Assembly (NCBI RefSeq): GCF_031344075.1
Contig: NZ_JAVJAN010000023.1
Location: 1-64,000 of the forward strand
Reading direction: 5' to 3'
DNA: 64,000 nt
Source: Clostridium aquiflavi
Lineage (GTDB): Bacteria > Bacillota > Clostridia > Clostridiales > Clostridiaceae
The position numbers and the translations under genes are program-made. Positions 8,787-17,746 of the stretch are shown here, one piece after another. The notes beneath the pieces were generated by a model. The model saw nothing but the letters and a program-made list of their open reading frames with translations. It was not told where the DNA came from and did not search any database. The first letter of the stretch is position 1, and each line of letters starts with the position of its first letter.

Positions 8787-9638
8787 CTATTTTTGAGCTT
8801 CTGCTCCTCCAACTATTTCTGATATTTCTTGGGTAATAATTTGTTGTCTTATTCTGTTGTATTTTAGATTTAAATTATCTAATATATCATTTGCATTTTG
8901 AGTAGCTCCGTCCATTGCTGTCATTCTTGAACTTTGTTCACTACATTTAGCACTTAATAAAATATTTCTAAACTTACCTTTTAAATGAATATTTAATGCA
9001 TTAATTAAAACTTCTTCATTATTAGGTTCAGTTATAAATTCTTCTGATACACTAGTAATTTTTTCTATTGGTAAAAGTTTTTCTGCTTTTGGTTCTTGTT
9101 TTACTGGAGAAACAAAATCTAAGTATGCAACATTAATTTCTGAAACTTCTCCATCTTTATACATTTTAAGAGCATTTTCAAAAACAATTTTAACTTCCTT
9201 TACTGTTGGTATATCTGGTATATCAACATAATCGGCTACTGTATCAAGACCTATTCTTTTTATATAACTTAAGCCTTTACTTCCAACAGTAATTACTTTT
9301 ATGTTTTCTTTTTCATCTCTAATTAAACTATCTAAGTAAGATACTACAGTGTTATTATAACTACCACATAAGCCTGTATCTGATGATACTAAAATGTATA
9401 ATTTATACTTACTTTTGTTAGATTTAAAATAAATATTATCATCATCTCCTGAAATAGTTGATGCAAGCTTTTCTATAATTTTTTCAGTTTCTTCAAAAAA
9501 CTTTTTATTTGTTAATAATTCTTTTCTAGTTTTTCTTAACTTAGAAGTGGCAACAAGTCCCATAGCATTAGTTATTTTTCTTGTACTTTCTACTGACTTT
9601 ATTCTTCGTTTAATTTCTATAAGTCCAGCTGAACCCAT
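8787..9638 (-). CDS. atpG: ATP synthase F1 subunit gamma
   Basis: Gamma is the central rotor shaft, 283 residues long. The N-terminal helix IKRRIKSVESTRKITNAM and the C-terminal helix with RIRQQIITQEISEIVGGA, the two conserved coiled-coil ends, are both present. AGGAGG precedes the ATG at normal spacing. It sits between atpA and atpD. Confidence 0.98.
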   Translation of the reverse strand: MGSAGLIEIKRRIKSVESTRKITNAMGLVATSKLRKTRKELLTNKKFFEETEKIIEKLASTISGDDDNIYFKSNKSKYKLYILVSSDTGLCGSYNNTVVSYLDSLIRDEKENIKVITVGSKGLSYIKRIGLDTVADYVDIPDIPTVKEVKIVFENALKMYKDGEVSEINVAYLDFVSPVKQEPKAEKLLPIEKITSVSEEFITEPNNEEVLINALNIHLKGKFRNILLSAKCSEQSSRMTAMDGATQNANDILDNLNLKYNRIRQQIITQEISEIVGGAEAQK

Positions 9639-9678
9639 ACTTTCTACCTCCTAAAGAAGGGCATAGCTTAAAACTAAG

Positions 9679-11193
9679 CTATGCTTCTTGTAAAAATATC
9701 TTTTTAAACTCAACTATCGCTACTTCTAATTTAGCTTTTATTTCATCTGTTAAAACTTTTTCTTCAGCAATTTGTTTTCCTAATTCTCTATAATGAGTAT
9801 CTACATATTCTAACAATTCTTTTTCAAATTTCTTTATATGTTCTACTTTTATATCAGATAAGAAATCATTAACTGCTGTATATAATATAACAATTTGTTT
9901 TTCAACTTCTAAAGGTTTGTATTGATCTTGTTTTAATATTTCTACCAATCTCTTACCTTTTTCAAGTCTCTTTTTAGAATCTTTATCTAAATCTGATCCA
10001 AATTGAGCAAATGCTGCTAATTCTCTATATTGTGCAAGTTCTAGTCTTAATGTACCTGTTACTTGCTTCATTGCTTTAATTTGAGCATTACCACCAACTC
10101 TTGATACTGATATACCAGCATTAACAGCAGGTCTTTGCCCAGAATTGAATAAATCAGATTCTAAGAATATTTGACCATCTGTAATTGATATAACATTTGT
10201 TGGTATATATGCTGTTATGTCTCCAGCTAGAGTTTCTATTATAGGAAGAGCTGTTAGTGATCCTCCACCTTTTTCATCTGATAATTTAGCTGCTCTTTCA
10301 AGCAATCTTGAATGAATATAGAAAACATCTCCTGGATAAGCTTCTCTGCCTGGCGGTCTTCTAAGAAGTAATGACATTGTTCTATAAGCTACTGCGTGCT
10401 TAGATAAATCATCATAAACTATCAATACATCTTTTCCTTGATTCATGAAGTATTCACCAATACTACATCCTGCATATGGAGCAAGATATTGTAATGGAGC
10501 AGAATCTGCTGCTGTTGAACTTACTATTATACTATAATCCATAGCACCCATTTCAGTTAATGTATTAACTATATGTGCAACTGTAGATTGTTTTTGTCCA
10601 ATAGCTACATAAATACATATTACATCTTTTCCTTTTTGATTTAATATAGTATCTATAACAAGTGCTGTTTTTCCTGTTTGTCTATCGCCTATTATAAGTT
10701 CTCTTTGACCTTTACCTATTGGTATCATTGAGTCAATAGCTTTAATTCCTGTTTGTAATGGTTCATTAACAGAACTTCTATCTATGATGCTAGGTGCTTT
10801 AACTTCTATAGGTCTAGTTTGATTTGTGTTTATTGGGCCTTTTCCATCAAGTTCTTCACCTAATGAATTAACAACTCTACCTATTAACGCTTCACCTACT
10901 GGAACTTCAACTATTTTTCCTGAACCCTTAACAATATCTCCTTCTTTTATACCTTCTTCATTTCCTAAAAGAACACATCCGACATTGTCTTGTTCTAGAT
11001 TTAAAGCCATTCCATATACATCATTTGGAAATTCTAGTAATTCGCCTTCCATACAGTTATCTAATCCATAAACTCTTGAAACTCCATCTCCGACTTGAAT
11101 TATAGTACCAGAATCTACTGTTTTTATTTGTTTTTCATATTTTTCTATCTCTTTTTTGATAATAGAAGTTATTTCTTCTGGCTTAATATTCAT
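9679..11193 (-). CDS. atpA: ATP synthase F1 subunit alpha
   Basis: Alpha is the non-catalytic nucleotide-binding subunit of F1, 504 residues long. The Walker A sequence GDRQTGKT and the conserved VGDGVSRVYGL beta-barrel start are present. The ATG follows GAGGTG. It lies 10 bases downstream of atpH. Confidence 0.99.
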   Translation of the reverse strand: MNIKPEEITSIIKKEIEKYEKQIKTVDSGTIIQVGDGVSRVYGLDNCMEGELLEFPNDVYGMALNLEQDNVGCVLLGNEEGIKEGDIVKGSGKIVEVPVGEALIGRVVNSLGEELDGKGPINTNQTRPIEVKAPSIIDRSSVNEPLQTGIKAIDSMIPIGKGQRELIIGDRQTGKTALVIDTILNQKGKDVICIYVAIGQKQSTVAHIVNTLTEMGAMDYSIIVSSTAADSAPLQYLAPYAGCSIGEYFMNQGKDVLIVYDDLSKHAVAYRTMSLLLRRPPGREAYPGDVFYIHSRLLERAAKLSDEKGGGSLTALPIIETLAGDITAYIPTNVISITDGQIFLESDLFNSGQRPAVNAGISVSRVGGNAQIKAMKQVTGTLRLELAQYRELAAFAQFGSDLDKDSKKRLEKGKRLVEILKQDQYKPLEVEKQIVILYTAVNDFLSDIKVEHIKKFEKELLEYVDTHYRELGKQIAEEKVLTDEIKAKLEVAIVEFKKIFLQEA

Positions 11194-11203
11194 GGATTCA
11201 CCT

Positions 11204-11743
11204 CTATTTCTGTTTAAGCATTAAATCTTTCATTTCTTCTATTTTAGATTTGACAGTATCATCTATTACATCATTACCAACTCTTACATAAACTCCACCT
11301 AATAAATTACGATCTACTTCAGTTTCAAATAAAATATTTTTATCATATTTCTTTTGAAAAATATTTCTTAAGTTATCAAGTTCATTTGATAAAAGTGGTA
11401 TAGCTGTTTTTATAATACCTTTTAATGTATTTTTTCTTTCAAGATCTATCTTTTCCATCTCATTTAATTTTTCTCTAAGATAAAGTATTCTATCTTTTTC
11501 AATTAATATAAGAAGAAAAGAAAGTAACTCTTCATCAATCTTGTTTTTAAAAATACTAATAAATGTTTTCTTTTTTTTCTTTGTACTTATTTGAGGATGT
11601 TTTATTACTTCATGAAATTCATGATTATTTTCAATAATCTCACAAATTTCTCTTAAATCTTGTAAGTATTCATCCACTTTTCCTTTTTTTTCAGCAACTT
11701 GGTAAAGTGCTAATGCATATCGCCTATCTAAGTATTCATACAT
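11204..11743 (-). CDS. atpH: ATP synthase F1 subunit delta
   Basis: Delta links F1 to the peripheral stalk. The protein is 179 residues with the typical start YLDRRYALALYQVAEK and the C-terminal segment LLGGVYVRVGNDVIDDTV. It is 2 bases from atpF, so translation is probably coupled. Confidence 0.95.
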   Translation of the reverse strand: MYEYLDRRYALALYQVAEKKGKVDEYLQDLREICEIIENNHEFHEVIKHPQISTKKKKKTFISIFKNKIDEELLSFLLILIEKDRILYLREKLNEMEKIDLERKNTLKGIIKTAIPLLSNELDNLRNIFQKKYDKNILFETEVDRNLLGGVYVRVGNDVIDDTVKSKIEEMKDLMLKQK

Positions 11744-11745
11744 AG

Positions 11746-12225
11746 CTACATACCTACCTTAGTAATAAAATCGCTTATAAGTTCTCTATGTTTACTTTCG
11801 TCTATGTTTTCTTCTAAAGCCTTAATTGAAAGTTCTATAGCTAAATCTACTGCTTGTTTTTTTATTTCATACTCAGCTTTTTCTTTTTCGCGTTGTATAT
11901 CAGTTTTAGCTCTTTCTAATAACGATTTAGCTTCTTCATTAGCATCTTCAACTATTTCATCATATACTTTATTAGCTTTTTCTTTTTGACTTTCGGTAAT
12001 TTTTTTACCTTCTTCTTTAGCTGTTTGCAATATTCTTTGATTTTCTAGTAGATACATTCTTGCTTTTTCTGAGTCTTCATCAACTTTTAATAATTGTTCA
12101 TCAACAAAATCTTGTCTTTCATTAATTATACCTTTTATTTTATCCCAGAAAAAATGCTTTAAAATAGCAACTAGAATACAAAAGTTAATTATTGTCATAA
12201 AAATTACTGAATAATTAGTTTCCAT
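11746..12225 (-). CDS. atpF: ATP synthase Fo subunit b
   Basis: Subunit b is the peripheral stalk: one N-terminal transmembrane helix (about 5-24, ending FFWDKIKG), then a long charged coiled coil rich in Glu, Lys and Ala. The length of 159 residues is normal. The nearest GGAGG is about 14 bases before the ATG, longer than for the neighbouring genes. Confidence 0.94.
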   Translation of the reverse strand: METNYSVIFMTIINFCILVAILKHFFWDKIKGIINERQDFVDEQLLKVDEDSEKARMYLLENQRILQTAKEEGKKITESQKEKANKVYDEIVEDANEEAKSLLERAKTDIQREKEKAEYEIKKQAVDLAIELSIKALEENIDESKHRELISDFITKVGM

Positions 12226-12275
12226 ATACTTATCTATATCCTCCCTTCGGAGTCAATATAATCAACTCATAAATA

Positions 12276-12491
12276 TTATTTTGTTAATATCATAAATGCA
12301 ATTATTAATCCATAAATAGCTGTTGCTTCTGCAAGTCCAGCTCCTATGATTAATGCAGTTTGAATTTTACTTGCTGCTTCTGGTTGTCTTGCAATTGCTT
12401 CTGTAGCCCTTCCTGTAGCTATACCAATTCCAATACCTGCCCCTAATCCTGTTAATACAGCAATACCTGCTCCGATAACTGCTAAATCCAT
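12276..12491 (-). CDS. atpE: ATP synthase Fo subunit c
   Basis: Subunit c is the ion-carrying ring subunit, 71 residues in two hydrophobic helices joined by the polar ARQPEA loop. The carboxylate is Glu55 in LAEATAIYGL. Known sodium-type rings have Gln in helix 1 and Ser directly after the Glu. Here these positions are Ile22 and Ala56, which argues for proton coupling. AAGGAGG lies 6-7 bases before the ATG. Confidence 0.97.
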   Translation of the reverse strand: MDLAVIGAGIAVLTGLGAGIGIGIATGRATEAIARQPEAASKIQTALIIGAGLAEATAIYGLIIAFMILTK

Positions 12492-12523
12492 CGTAATTCC
12501 TCCTTAAAATAAATAATTTTTCA

Positions 12524-13213
12524 CTAATGTTCTGCTGTTGTTTTAATATTAATTATAGTTAACATAGTAAATACTAGCATTTGGATTGTTCCATCAAACA
12601 AATCAAAATATCCATGGACTATTATTGGTAAACCAATTTGAGCTACCATGCCTATATGTCCTAATGCTTTGTATACTAAATCAACTAAAATTGTCGCTGC
12701 TAACATGTTACCAAAAAGTCTGAGTGCTAAAGATACAGGTAACATAACTCTTTCCATAATATTTATAGGTAACATACCTATAAATGGATGTCCAAAACCT
12801 TTTAAATATTTGCCTAAGCCATTTCTCTTAATTGCAGTAAAATTAATAACTACAAATGTTGTAATTGCAAGACCAACAGTTACACTTAAGTTTTGTGTTG
12901 GCGGTTTTATACCAACTAATCCTGTAAAATTTAATAATAGTAAGTAAATTATCAATGTACCTACATAGGGTACAAACCCTACATAACTTTCTCCCATAGT
13001 ATTACTAACAAGTGAAGTTACTGTTTCATAAAACTTTTCTAATGCAGCTTGTTTCTTATCTGGCTTTTGTTTTAAATTCCTTGTTAGTAAATATGCCGTT
13101 ATTGCTACAGCTAGAATTATTATCCATTGAACTATTACTTCTGGAATAATATCTACTGGGAAATCTCCAATTTTAAAGGAAAATACAACCTTACTGGGTT
13201 CCACTTTAAACAC
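12524..13213 (-). CDS. atpB: ATP synthase Fo subunit a
   Basis: Subunit a is the stator channel, 229 residues with about five membrane helices. The essential arginine is in the SLALRLFGNMLA segment, and the last helix ends in FTMLTIINIKT. The start is a GTG, either 13213 (overlapping atpI by 8 bases) or 13204. AAGG precedes the first by only 2 bases and the second by about 11, so the start is uncertain. Confidence 0.95.
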   Translation of the reverse strand: MFKVEPSKVVFSFKIGDFPVDIIPEVIVQWIIILAVAITAYLLTRNLKQKPDKKQAALEKFYETVTSLVSNTMGESYVGFVPYVGTLIIYLLLLNFTGLVGIKPPTQNLSVTVGLAITTFVVINFTAIKRNGLGKYLKGFGHPFIGMLPINIMERVMLPVSLALRLFGNMLAATILVDLVYKALGHIGMVAQIGLPIIVHGYFDLFDGTIQMLVFTMLTIINIKTTAEH

Positions 13214-13571
13214 TTCCTTTCTTACTGTTTATACAGTTAAATGTTAAAAATACATAATGTGAGATAAAGCCACACATATAACAAGAAATGTATTCTACAT
13301 TTTTTATAAAAGGTAATGATGCTAAAATTACAATACCTATTTTTAATGGTACACTCATAGTTATGTATTTATTTTTATTACTATATCCTAAAAAACTTCT
13401 GGTAATATACACATTTATCGTAAAGTTAATTAAAGATACTATAATACCTGCTAAATATATACTTGCATCCTTAAAAGAAAAAAGGATACTTATAATTAAA
13501 GATACTAAAAGTCCACCCCTTAAATCTAATTTAATCATATCTTTAAGAAGTTTAATCGGCTCTCTATTCAT
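13206..13571 (-). CDS. atpI: ATP synthase subunit I-like membrane protein
   Basis: This 121-residue protein has four predicted membrane helices and is the first gene of the atp operon. In other bacteria AtpI helps assemble the c ring. Sequence conservation in the family is low, so the call leans on position and topology. GAGGAGAGAG precedes the ATG. The stop overlaps the possible GTG start of atpB. Confidence 0.8.
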   Translation of the reverse strand: MNREPIKLLKDMIKLDLRGGLLVSLIISILFSFKDASIYLAGIIVSLINFTINVYITRSFLGYSNKNKYITMSVPLKIGIVILASLPFIKNVEYISCYMCGFISHYVFLTFNCINSKKGSV

Positions 13572-14554
13572 AACTCTCTCCTCTTGACTTCAATATGAGA
13601 TATTATATAACCATATCAATGTTTAATAAAATACTATTTATAGTAATAAATTGCTTTTTATTCTCGTAATATGTGTTTATCTTCTATTTCCTTTGGTATA
13701 TGCAGGTAAATTTCTCATTTAATCAGATTATCTTTAAAAATAAAATAATCAACATCAGTTCTTGCAATTATCAGAATATTCATTTTTTTGAATATTTTCT
13801 TTTTTTTTATGGTATCGTTTTCTGATGTTATTTTACATGAATATACAAGTTTTATTAAACTTTATTCAATTTTTTTGTTGGATTTTTTTGTAATTTTGTA
13901 AAACGTTGTCGTTTTTGTTTTTGTACTAATGAATATAAAAAATTTGCTTTATTCAATTTTTTTTTTTAATATTCATTGATAAACCCAGTTACAGGCTTAT
14001 AATCACTTTATTAAGTAGTATTTATAATTATTTAATTCAATATTGTTCTTTACATCTTGCATATATTCTTATTACATATACCATTAAATAGAGCAAAATT
14101 TGAAATTTGTAGGAATTCATTCATAACTATTATATTTATGTTATGTAATTTTATTACCTTTTATTATAATAAATTATAATAATTTATTATTACTGTATAA
14201 AAAAAACTACACTTATAAATTAACTTTTTATTTGTAAATTACAATCTTTAAATCTTATTTATTAATTTAATTAAAAATTAATAACTAGAATTTTAAAATT
14301 ATGATTAAAATCCTTAATCTTTCTAAGATAATATGCTTTAAAATACTTATTAAGAACCTTTCATTTAACTTTCCAGTCTCAATTTTCAACTAAACATTTA
14401 CCTTAACCTAGATTTTATAAACCTTTTAAACTTTAAAAAACGGTATTCTAAAAGTTATCCACAAATTCTTTAATAATATAAATTCCTAAAGAGTAAAAAA
14501 ATTGCTATGATTAATAATCATAGCAATTTTCTTAAGAGTAATTAGTACTACTAA
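13572..14554. other. About 980 bp gene-free AT-rich gap upstream of the atp operon
   Basis: No convincing gene is present. The segment is unusually T-rich, with several runs of 7-11 T. It holds a 17-base direct repeat (CTTTATTCAATTTTTTT near 13859 and 13948) and an inverted pair AACATCAG (13751-13758) and CTGATGTT (13822-13829). The pair encloses a smaller AATATTCA/TGAATATT hairpin that is followed by T-runs on the plus strand. The atp promoter and leader must lie here: TATAAT occurs on the minus strand about 35 bases before atpI, but without a good -35 box. The thl terminator is at the right end. Confidence 0.5.
14491..14531 (-). terminator. Terminator of thl
   Basis: A 16-base perfect stem (AAATTGCTATGATT and complement, loop AAT) is followed by six T on the minus strand. 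It begins 24 bases past the thl stop. Confidence 0.92.
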
Positions 14555-15736
14555 TTATAGTCTTTCAACTATAAGAGCAGTTCCCATTCCTCCACCTATA
14601 CAAAGTGTTGCTAAACCTTTTTTAGCATCTCTTTTTTCCATTTCATGAAGTAATGTAACAAGAATTCTACCACCAGATGCTCCAACTGGATGTCCTAATG
14701 CGATAGCTCCTCCGTTAACATTAACTTTTTCCATATCGAATTTTAAATCTCTAGCAACTGCTAAACTTTGAGCTGCAAAAGCTTCATTAGCTTCGATTAA
14801 ATCCATATCATCTATTGTTAAGTTAGCTTCTTCTAAAGCTTTCTTAGTTGCATGGAATGGTCCATATCCCATTATAGATGGATCTAATCCTTTTGATCCG
14901 TAAGAAAGTATTTTAGCTAATGGCTTAACTCCTAATTCTGCTGCTTTTTCAGCACTCATAACAACGAAAGCTGCTGCTCCATCATTTATTCCTGAAGCAT
15001 TACCTGCTGTTACTGTTCCTTCTTTAATGAAGGCTGGTTTTAATTTAGCTAAAGATTCTTTAGTTGTTCCAAATCTTGGGAATTCATCAGTATCAAATAC
15101 TTTTGGTTCTCCCTTTCTTTGTGGAATCATAACTGGAACTATTTCATCTTTAAATCTTCCAGTTTCAATTGCTTTTTGAGCTTTTTGTTGAGATGAAGCT
15201 GAGAAAGCATCTTGTTCTTCTCTAGTTAATCCCCATTGTTTTGCGATATTTTCAGCAGTAACACCCATATGATAGTTGTTAAATGCATCCCATAATCCAT
15301 CTTTTATCATAGTATCTGTCATTTTAGCGTCGCCCATTCTTTGGCCCCATCTAGCACCTGGTAATACATATGGTGCTGCTGACATGTTTTCCATACCACC
15401 AGCAACTATAACATCAGCATCTCCTGCTTTTATCATTTGAGCTGCTAAACTAACTGCTCTTAATCCTGAACCACAAACTTTGTTGATTGTCATTGATGGA
15501 ATTTCTACTGGTAATCCTGCTTTAACAGATGATTGTCTAGCTGGATTTTGTCCTAAACCAGCTTGTATAACATTACCCATTATAACTTCTTCAACAGCTT
15601 CTGGTTTAATACCAGCTCTGTTTACAGCTTCTTTAATTACAGTTGCTCCTAATTCTACTGCTGGAACAGTTTTTAATGATCCACCAAAGCTTCCAAGAGC
15701 TGTTCTTACTGCACTTACAATAACTACTTCTTTCAT
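14555..15736 (-). CDS. thl: Acetyl-CoA C-acetyltransferase (thiolase)
   Basis: This enzyme condenses two acetyl-CoA to acetoacetyl-CoA, the entry to butyrate/butanol formation. It has 393 residues and all thiolase active-site elements: the nucleophile Cys88 in NKVCGSGLRAV, His349 in GGAIALGHPVGASG and Cys379 in LCIGGGMG. It is monocistronic, with its own promoter, a Rex-like operator and a strong terminator. AGGAGG lies 7-8 bases before the ATG. Codon use looks like that of a highly expressed gene. Confidence 0.98.
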   Translation of the reverse strand: MKEVVIVSAVRTALGSFGGSLKTVPAVELGATVIKEAVNRAGIKPEAVEEVIMGNVIQAGLGQNPARQSSVKAGLPVEIPSMTINKVCGSGLRAVSLAAQMIKAGDADVIVAGGMENMSAAPYVLPGARWGQRMGDAKMTDTMIKDGLWDAFNNYHMGVTAENIAKQWGLTREEQDAFSASSQQKAQKAIETGRFKDEIVPVMIPQRKGEPKVFDTDEFPRFGTTKESLAKLKPAFIKEGTVTAGNASGINDGAAAFVVMSAEKAAELGVKPLAKILSYGSKGLDPSIMGYGPFHATKKALEEANLTIDDMDLIEANEAFAAQSLAVARDLKFDMEKVNVNGGAIALGHPVGASGGRILVTLLHEMEKRDAKKGLATLCIGGGMGTALIVERL

Positions 15737-15777
15737 GTGTAAATCCTCCTAAAAATTATATATGTTTAATATCCTTA

Positions 15778-15795
15778 TCGTTAAATTATTAACAT
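15778..15795 (-). promoter_or_regulatory. Putative Rex operator at the thl start site
   Basis: The sequence ATGTTAATAATTTAACGA matches the clostridial Rex consensus TTGTTAA-N4-TTAACAA at 12 of 14 fixed positions and is an almost perfect inverted repeat. It lies 6 bases downstream of the -10 box and so covers the start site. Rex represses fermentation genes, including thl, at low NADH/NAD ratio in related clostridia. The assignment here is inference from the motif. Confidence 0.65.
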
Positions 15796-15801
15796 AACAT
15801 A

Positions 15802-15830
15802 ATTATACATTTATTTTTTTTATTAATCAA
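15802..15830 (-). promoter_or_regulatory. Sigma-A promoter of thl
   Basis: TTGATT (15825-15830) and a perfect TATAAT (15802-15807) are separated by exactly 17 A/T-rich bases. It is the only strong promoter between wecB and thl. Confidence 0.85.
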
Positions 15831-15864
15831 GACTTTATTGTTAAATTTTAGACAAAGTTTATAT

Positions 15865-17013
15865 TTATATTTTAAATTCTTCAACTTCTTTTTCACTTAA
15901 CTCAAAATATCTCAATATAGAATCTACTATTCTAATTGAAGCAACACCATCTCCGTATGGATTTACTGCTTTACTCATACTACTATATGCATCAACATCA
16001 TTTAATAATTTATTTGCTTCACTAACTATTTTTTCTACATCAGTACCAACTAGTTTAACTGTTCCATATTGTACTGCTTCTGGTCTTTCTGTAACATCTC
16101 TTAATACTAATACTGGTTTTCCTAAATGTGGTGCTTCTTCTTGTAATCCACCTGAATCAGTCATAACTAAATATGATTTATTCATTAAATTATGAGTTTC
16201 TTTAGTATCTAATGGTGGTAATAAATGAACTCTGTCTAAATTGCCTAATTTTTCAAACACTACATCTTTAACAATTGGATTCAAATGAACTAAATATACT
16301 AATTCAACATCTTCATTATTTAAAACGATTTGCTTTAATGAATCACAAATATTATTTATTCCTTCACCCCAATTTTCTCTTCTATGAGCCGTTACCATTA
16401 TAACTTTTTTATTAAAATCTATTTTCTTTAATTCATCATTTTCAAATTCATAATTTTCCTCTACTGTATACTTCATAGCATCTATAACAGTGTTTCCAGT
16501 TATATAAATAATATCTTCTGAAACACCCTCTTTTAATAAATTCTCTTTAGAACTTTTTGTCGGTGCAAAATGTAAATCAGACAAGTTTCCTGTTAGCCTT
16601 CTATTCATTTCTTCAGGAAATGGGAAATATTTATTAAACGTTCTAAGTCCAGCTTCTACATGACCAACTTTTATTTGCTTATAAAATGCTGCTAATGCTC
16701 CTGCAAAAGTTGTTGTAGTATCTCCATGTACTAATATCATATCCGGCTTTTCTTGTTCAAATATTTCTTCTAATCCCTCTAATACTTTATTTGTTATTCC
16801 AGTTAAAGTTTGTCTTGTTTTCATTATATTTAAATCAAAGTCTGGTTTTATATTAAATAACTCTAAAACTTGATCCAACATTTCTCTGTGTTGAGCTGTA
16901 ACGCACACCTTAGATTCTATTTCTTCTCTTTTTTTTAGCTCTTGAACTAATGGAGCCATTTTTATTGCTTCAGGTCTCGTTCCAAATATAGTTATAACTT
17001 TCTTTTTACTCAT
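15865..17013 (-). CDS. wecB: UDP-N-acetylglucosamine 2-epimerase (non-hydrolysing)
   Basis: The enzyme interconverts UDP-GlcNAc and UDP-ManNAc, a precursor of wall teichoic acids and surface polysaccharide. The 382 residues include the N-terminal TIFGTRPEAIKMAPLV, the HVEAGLRTF loop, the VTAHRRENWGE segment and TDSGGLQEEAP, all hallmarks of the family. TTGGAGG precedes the ATG. A gap of 127 bases separates it from the deaminase gene upstream. Confidence 0.96.
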   Translation of the reverse strand: MSKKKVITIFGTRPEAIKMAPLVQELKKREEIESKVCVTAQHREMLDQVLELFNIKPDFDLNIMKTRQTLTGITNKVLEGLEEIFEQEKPDMILVHGDTTTTFAGALAAFYKQIKVGHVEAGLRTFNKYFPFPEEMNRRLTGNLSDLHFAPTKSSKENLLKEGVSEDIIYITGNTVIDAMKYTVEENYEFENDELKKIDFNKKVIMVTAHRRENWGEGINNICDSLKQIVLNNEDVELVYLVHLNPIVKDVVFEKLGNLDRVHLLPPLDTKETHNLMNKSYLVMTDSGGLQEEAPHLGKPVLVLRDVTERPEAVQYGTVKLVGTDVEKIVSEANKLLNDVDAYSSMSKAVNPYGDGVASIRIVDSILRYFELSEKEVEEFKI

Positions 17014-17140
17014 AGTATTTCCTCCAATCTGCGATAATAGATCTTACATACTTATTTTTTATATATAAAAATCTATTAATTCTTGTTAATATTTTTTGCA
17101 TTATGTTTGTATATATTCTAAATTTAATCTATATAATTTT

Positions 17141-17635
17141 TTAATAACCAAAGTCCTCATTTATGTTTAATGAATCATCATTTTTTACCCAATCTTCTAC
17201 ATCTATTTTAATGTAATCTTCTTTATCCTTTCTTATAACAACATAAGAAATTCCGGCATTAATTATAAGTCTTTTACACATAGAACAAGAATTAGCATTT
17301 TCCACATATGCTCTTGTCTTAACATCTCTTCCTACTAGATATAATGTTGCTCCAATCATATCTCTTCGTGATGCACTAATTATAGCATTAGCTTCACTAT
17401 GTACACTTCTACAAAGTTCATAATGTGTTCCTCTAGGGACTTGTAATTTTTCTCTTATGCAACTATTAATATCTATACAGTTCTTTCTTCCTCTTGGAGC
17501 TCCGGTATATCCTGTTGATATTATTTCATCATTTTTAACTATTATTGAGCCATAATTTCTTCTTAGGCATGTACCTCTTTCCAATACAGTTTCAGCAATA
17601 TCTAAATAATAATTCTCTTTGATTGTTCTTTCCAT
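17141..17635 (-). CDS. comEB: dCMP deaminase family protein (ComEB-like)
   Basis: This zinc-dependent deaminase converts dCMP to dUMP for dTTP synthesis. The 164 residues include the zinc motif VHSEANAI (His and catalytic Glu) and the CSMC pair. It resembles ComEB. I start at ATG 17635, 8-9 bases after AGGAG; an upstream ATG lies before that site and would place the ribosome site inside the gene. Confidence 0.92.
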   Translation of the reverse strand: MERTIKENYYLDIAETVLERGTCLRRNYGSIIVKNDEIISTGYTGAPRGRKNCIDINSCIREKLQVPRGTHYELCRSVHSEANAIISASRRDMIGATLYLVGRDVKTRAYVENANSCSMCKRLIINAGISYVVIRKDKEDYIKIDVEDWVKNDDSLNINEDFGY

Positions 17636-17688
17636 TTTTAATTCTCCTAAAAATAACATTATTTATGTTAATTATAACAGATAAATTT

Positions 17689-17730
17689 AAAAGGAGTATC
17701 TTTAAAATTTTTATTTAAGATACTCCTTTT
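17689..17730 (-). terminator. Terminator after upp
   Basis: The perfect 14-base stem AAAAGGAGTATCTT with its complement and a 14-base loop is flanked by A- and T-runs. It lies 17 bases past the upp stop. Confidence 0.85.
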
Positions 17731-17746
17731 GTAATAATATAAAATA

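Noticed and set aside
13715..13783. A 22-codon reading frame on the minus strand in the gap before atpI
   Set aside because: No ribosome binding site and no independent support; such short frames are common in AT-rich sequence.
14455..14463. A perfect DnaA box (TTATCCACA) in the AT-rich gap, hinting at a replication origin
   Set aside because: Only one box, no dnaA/dnaN nearby, and a single match is expected by chance in a window of this size and composition.
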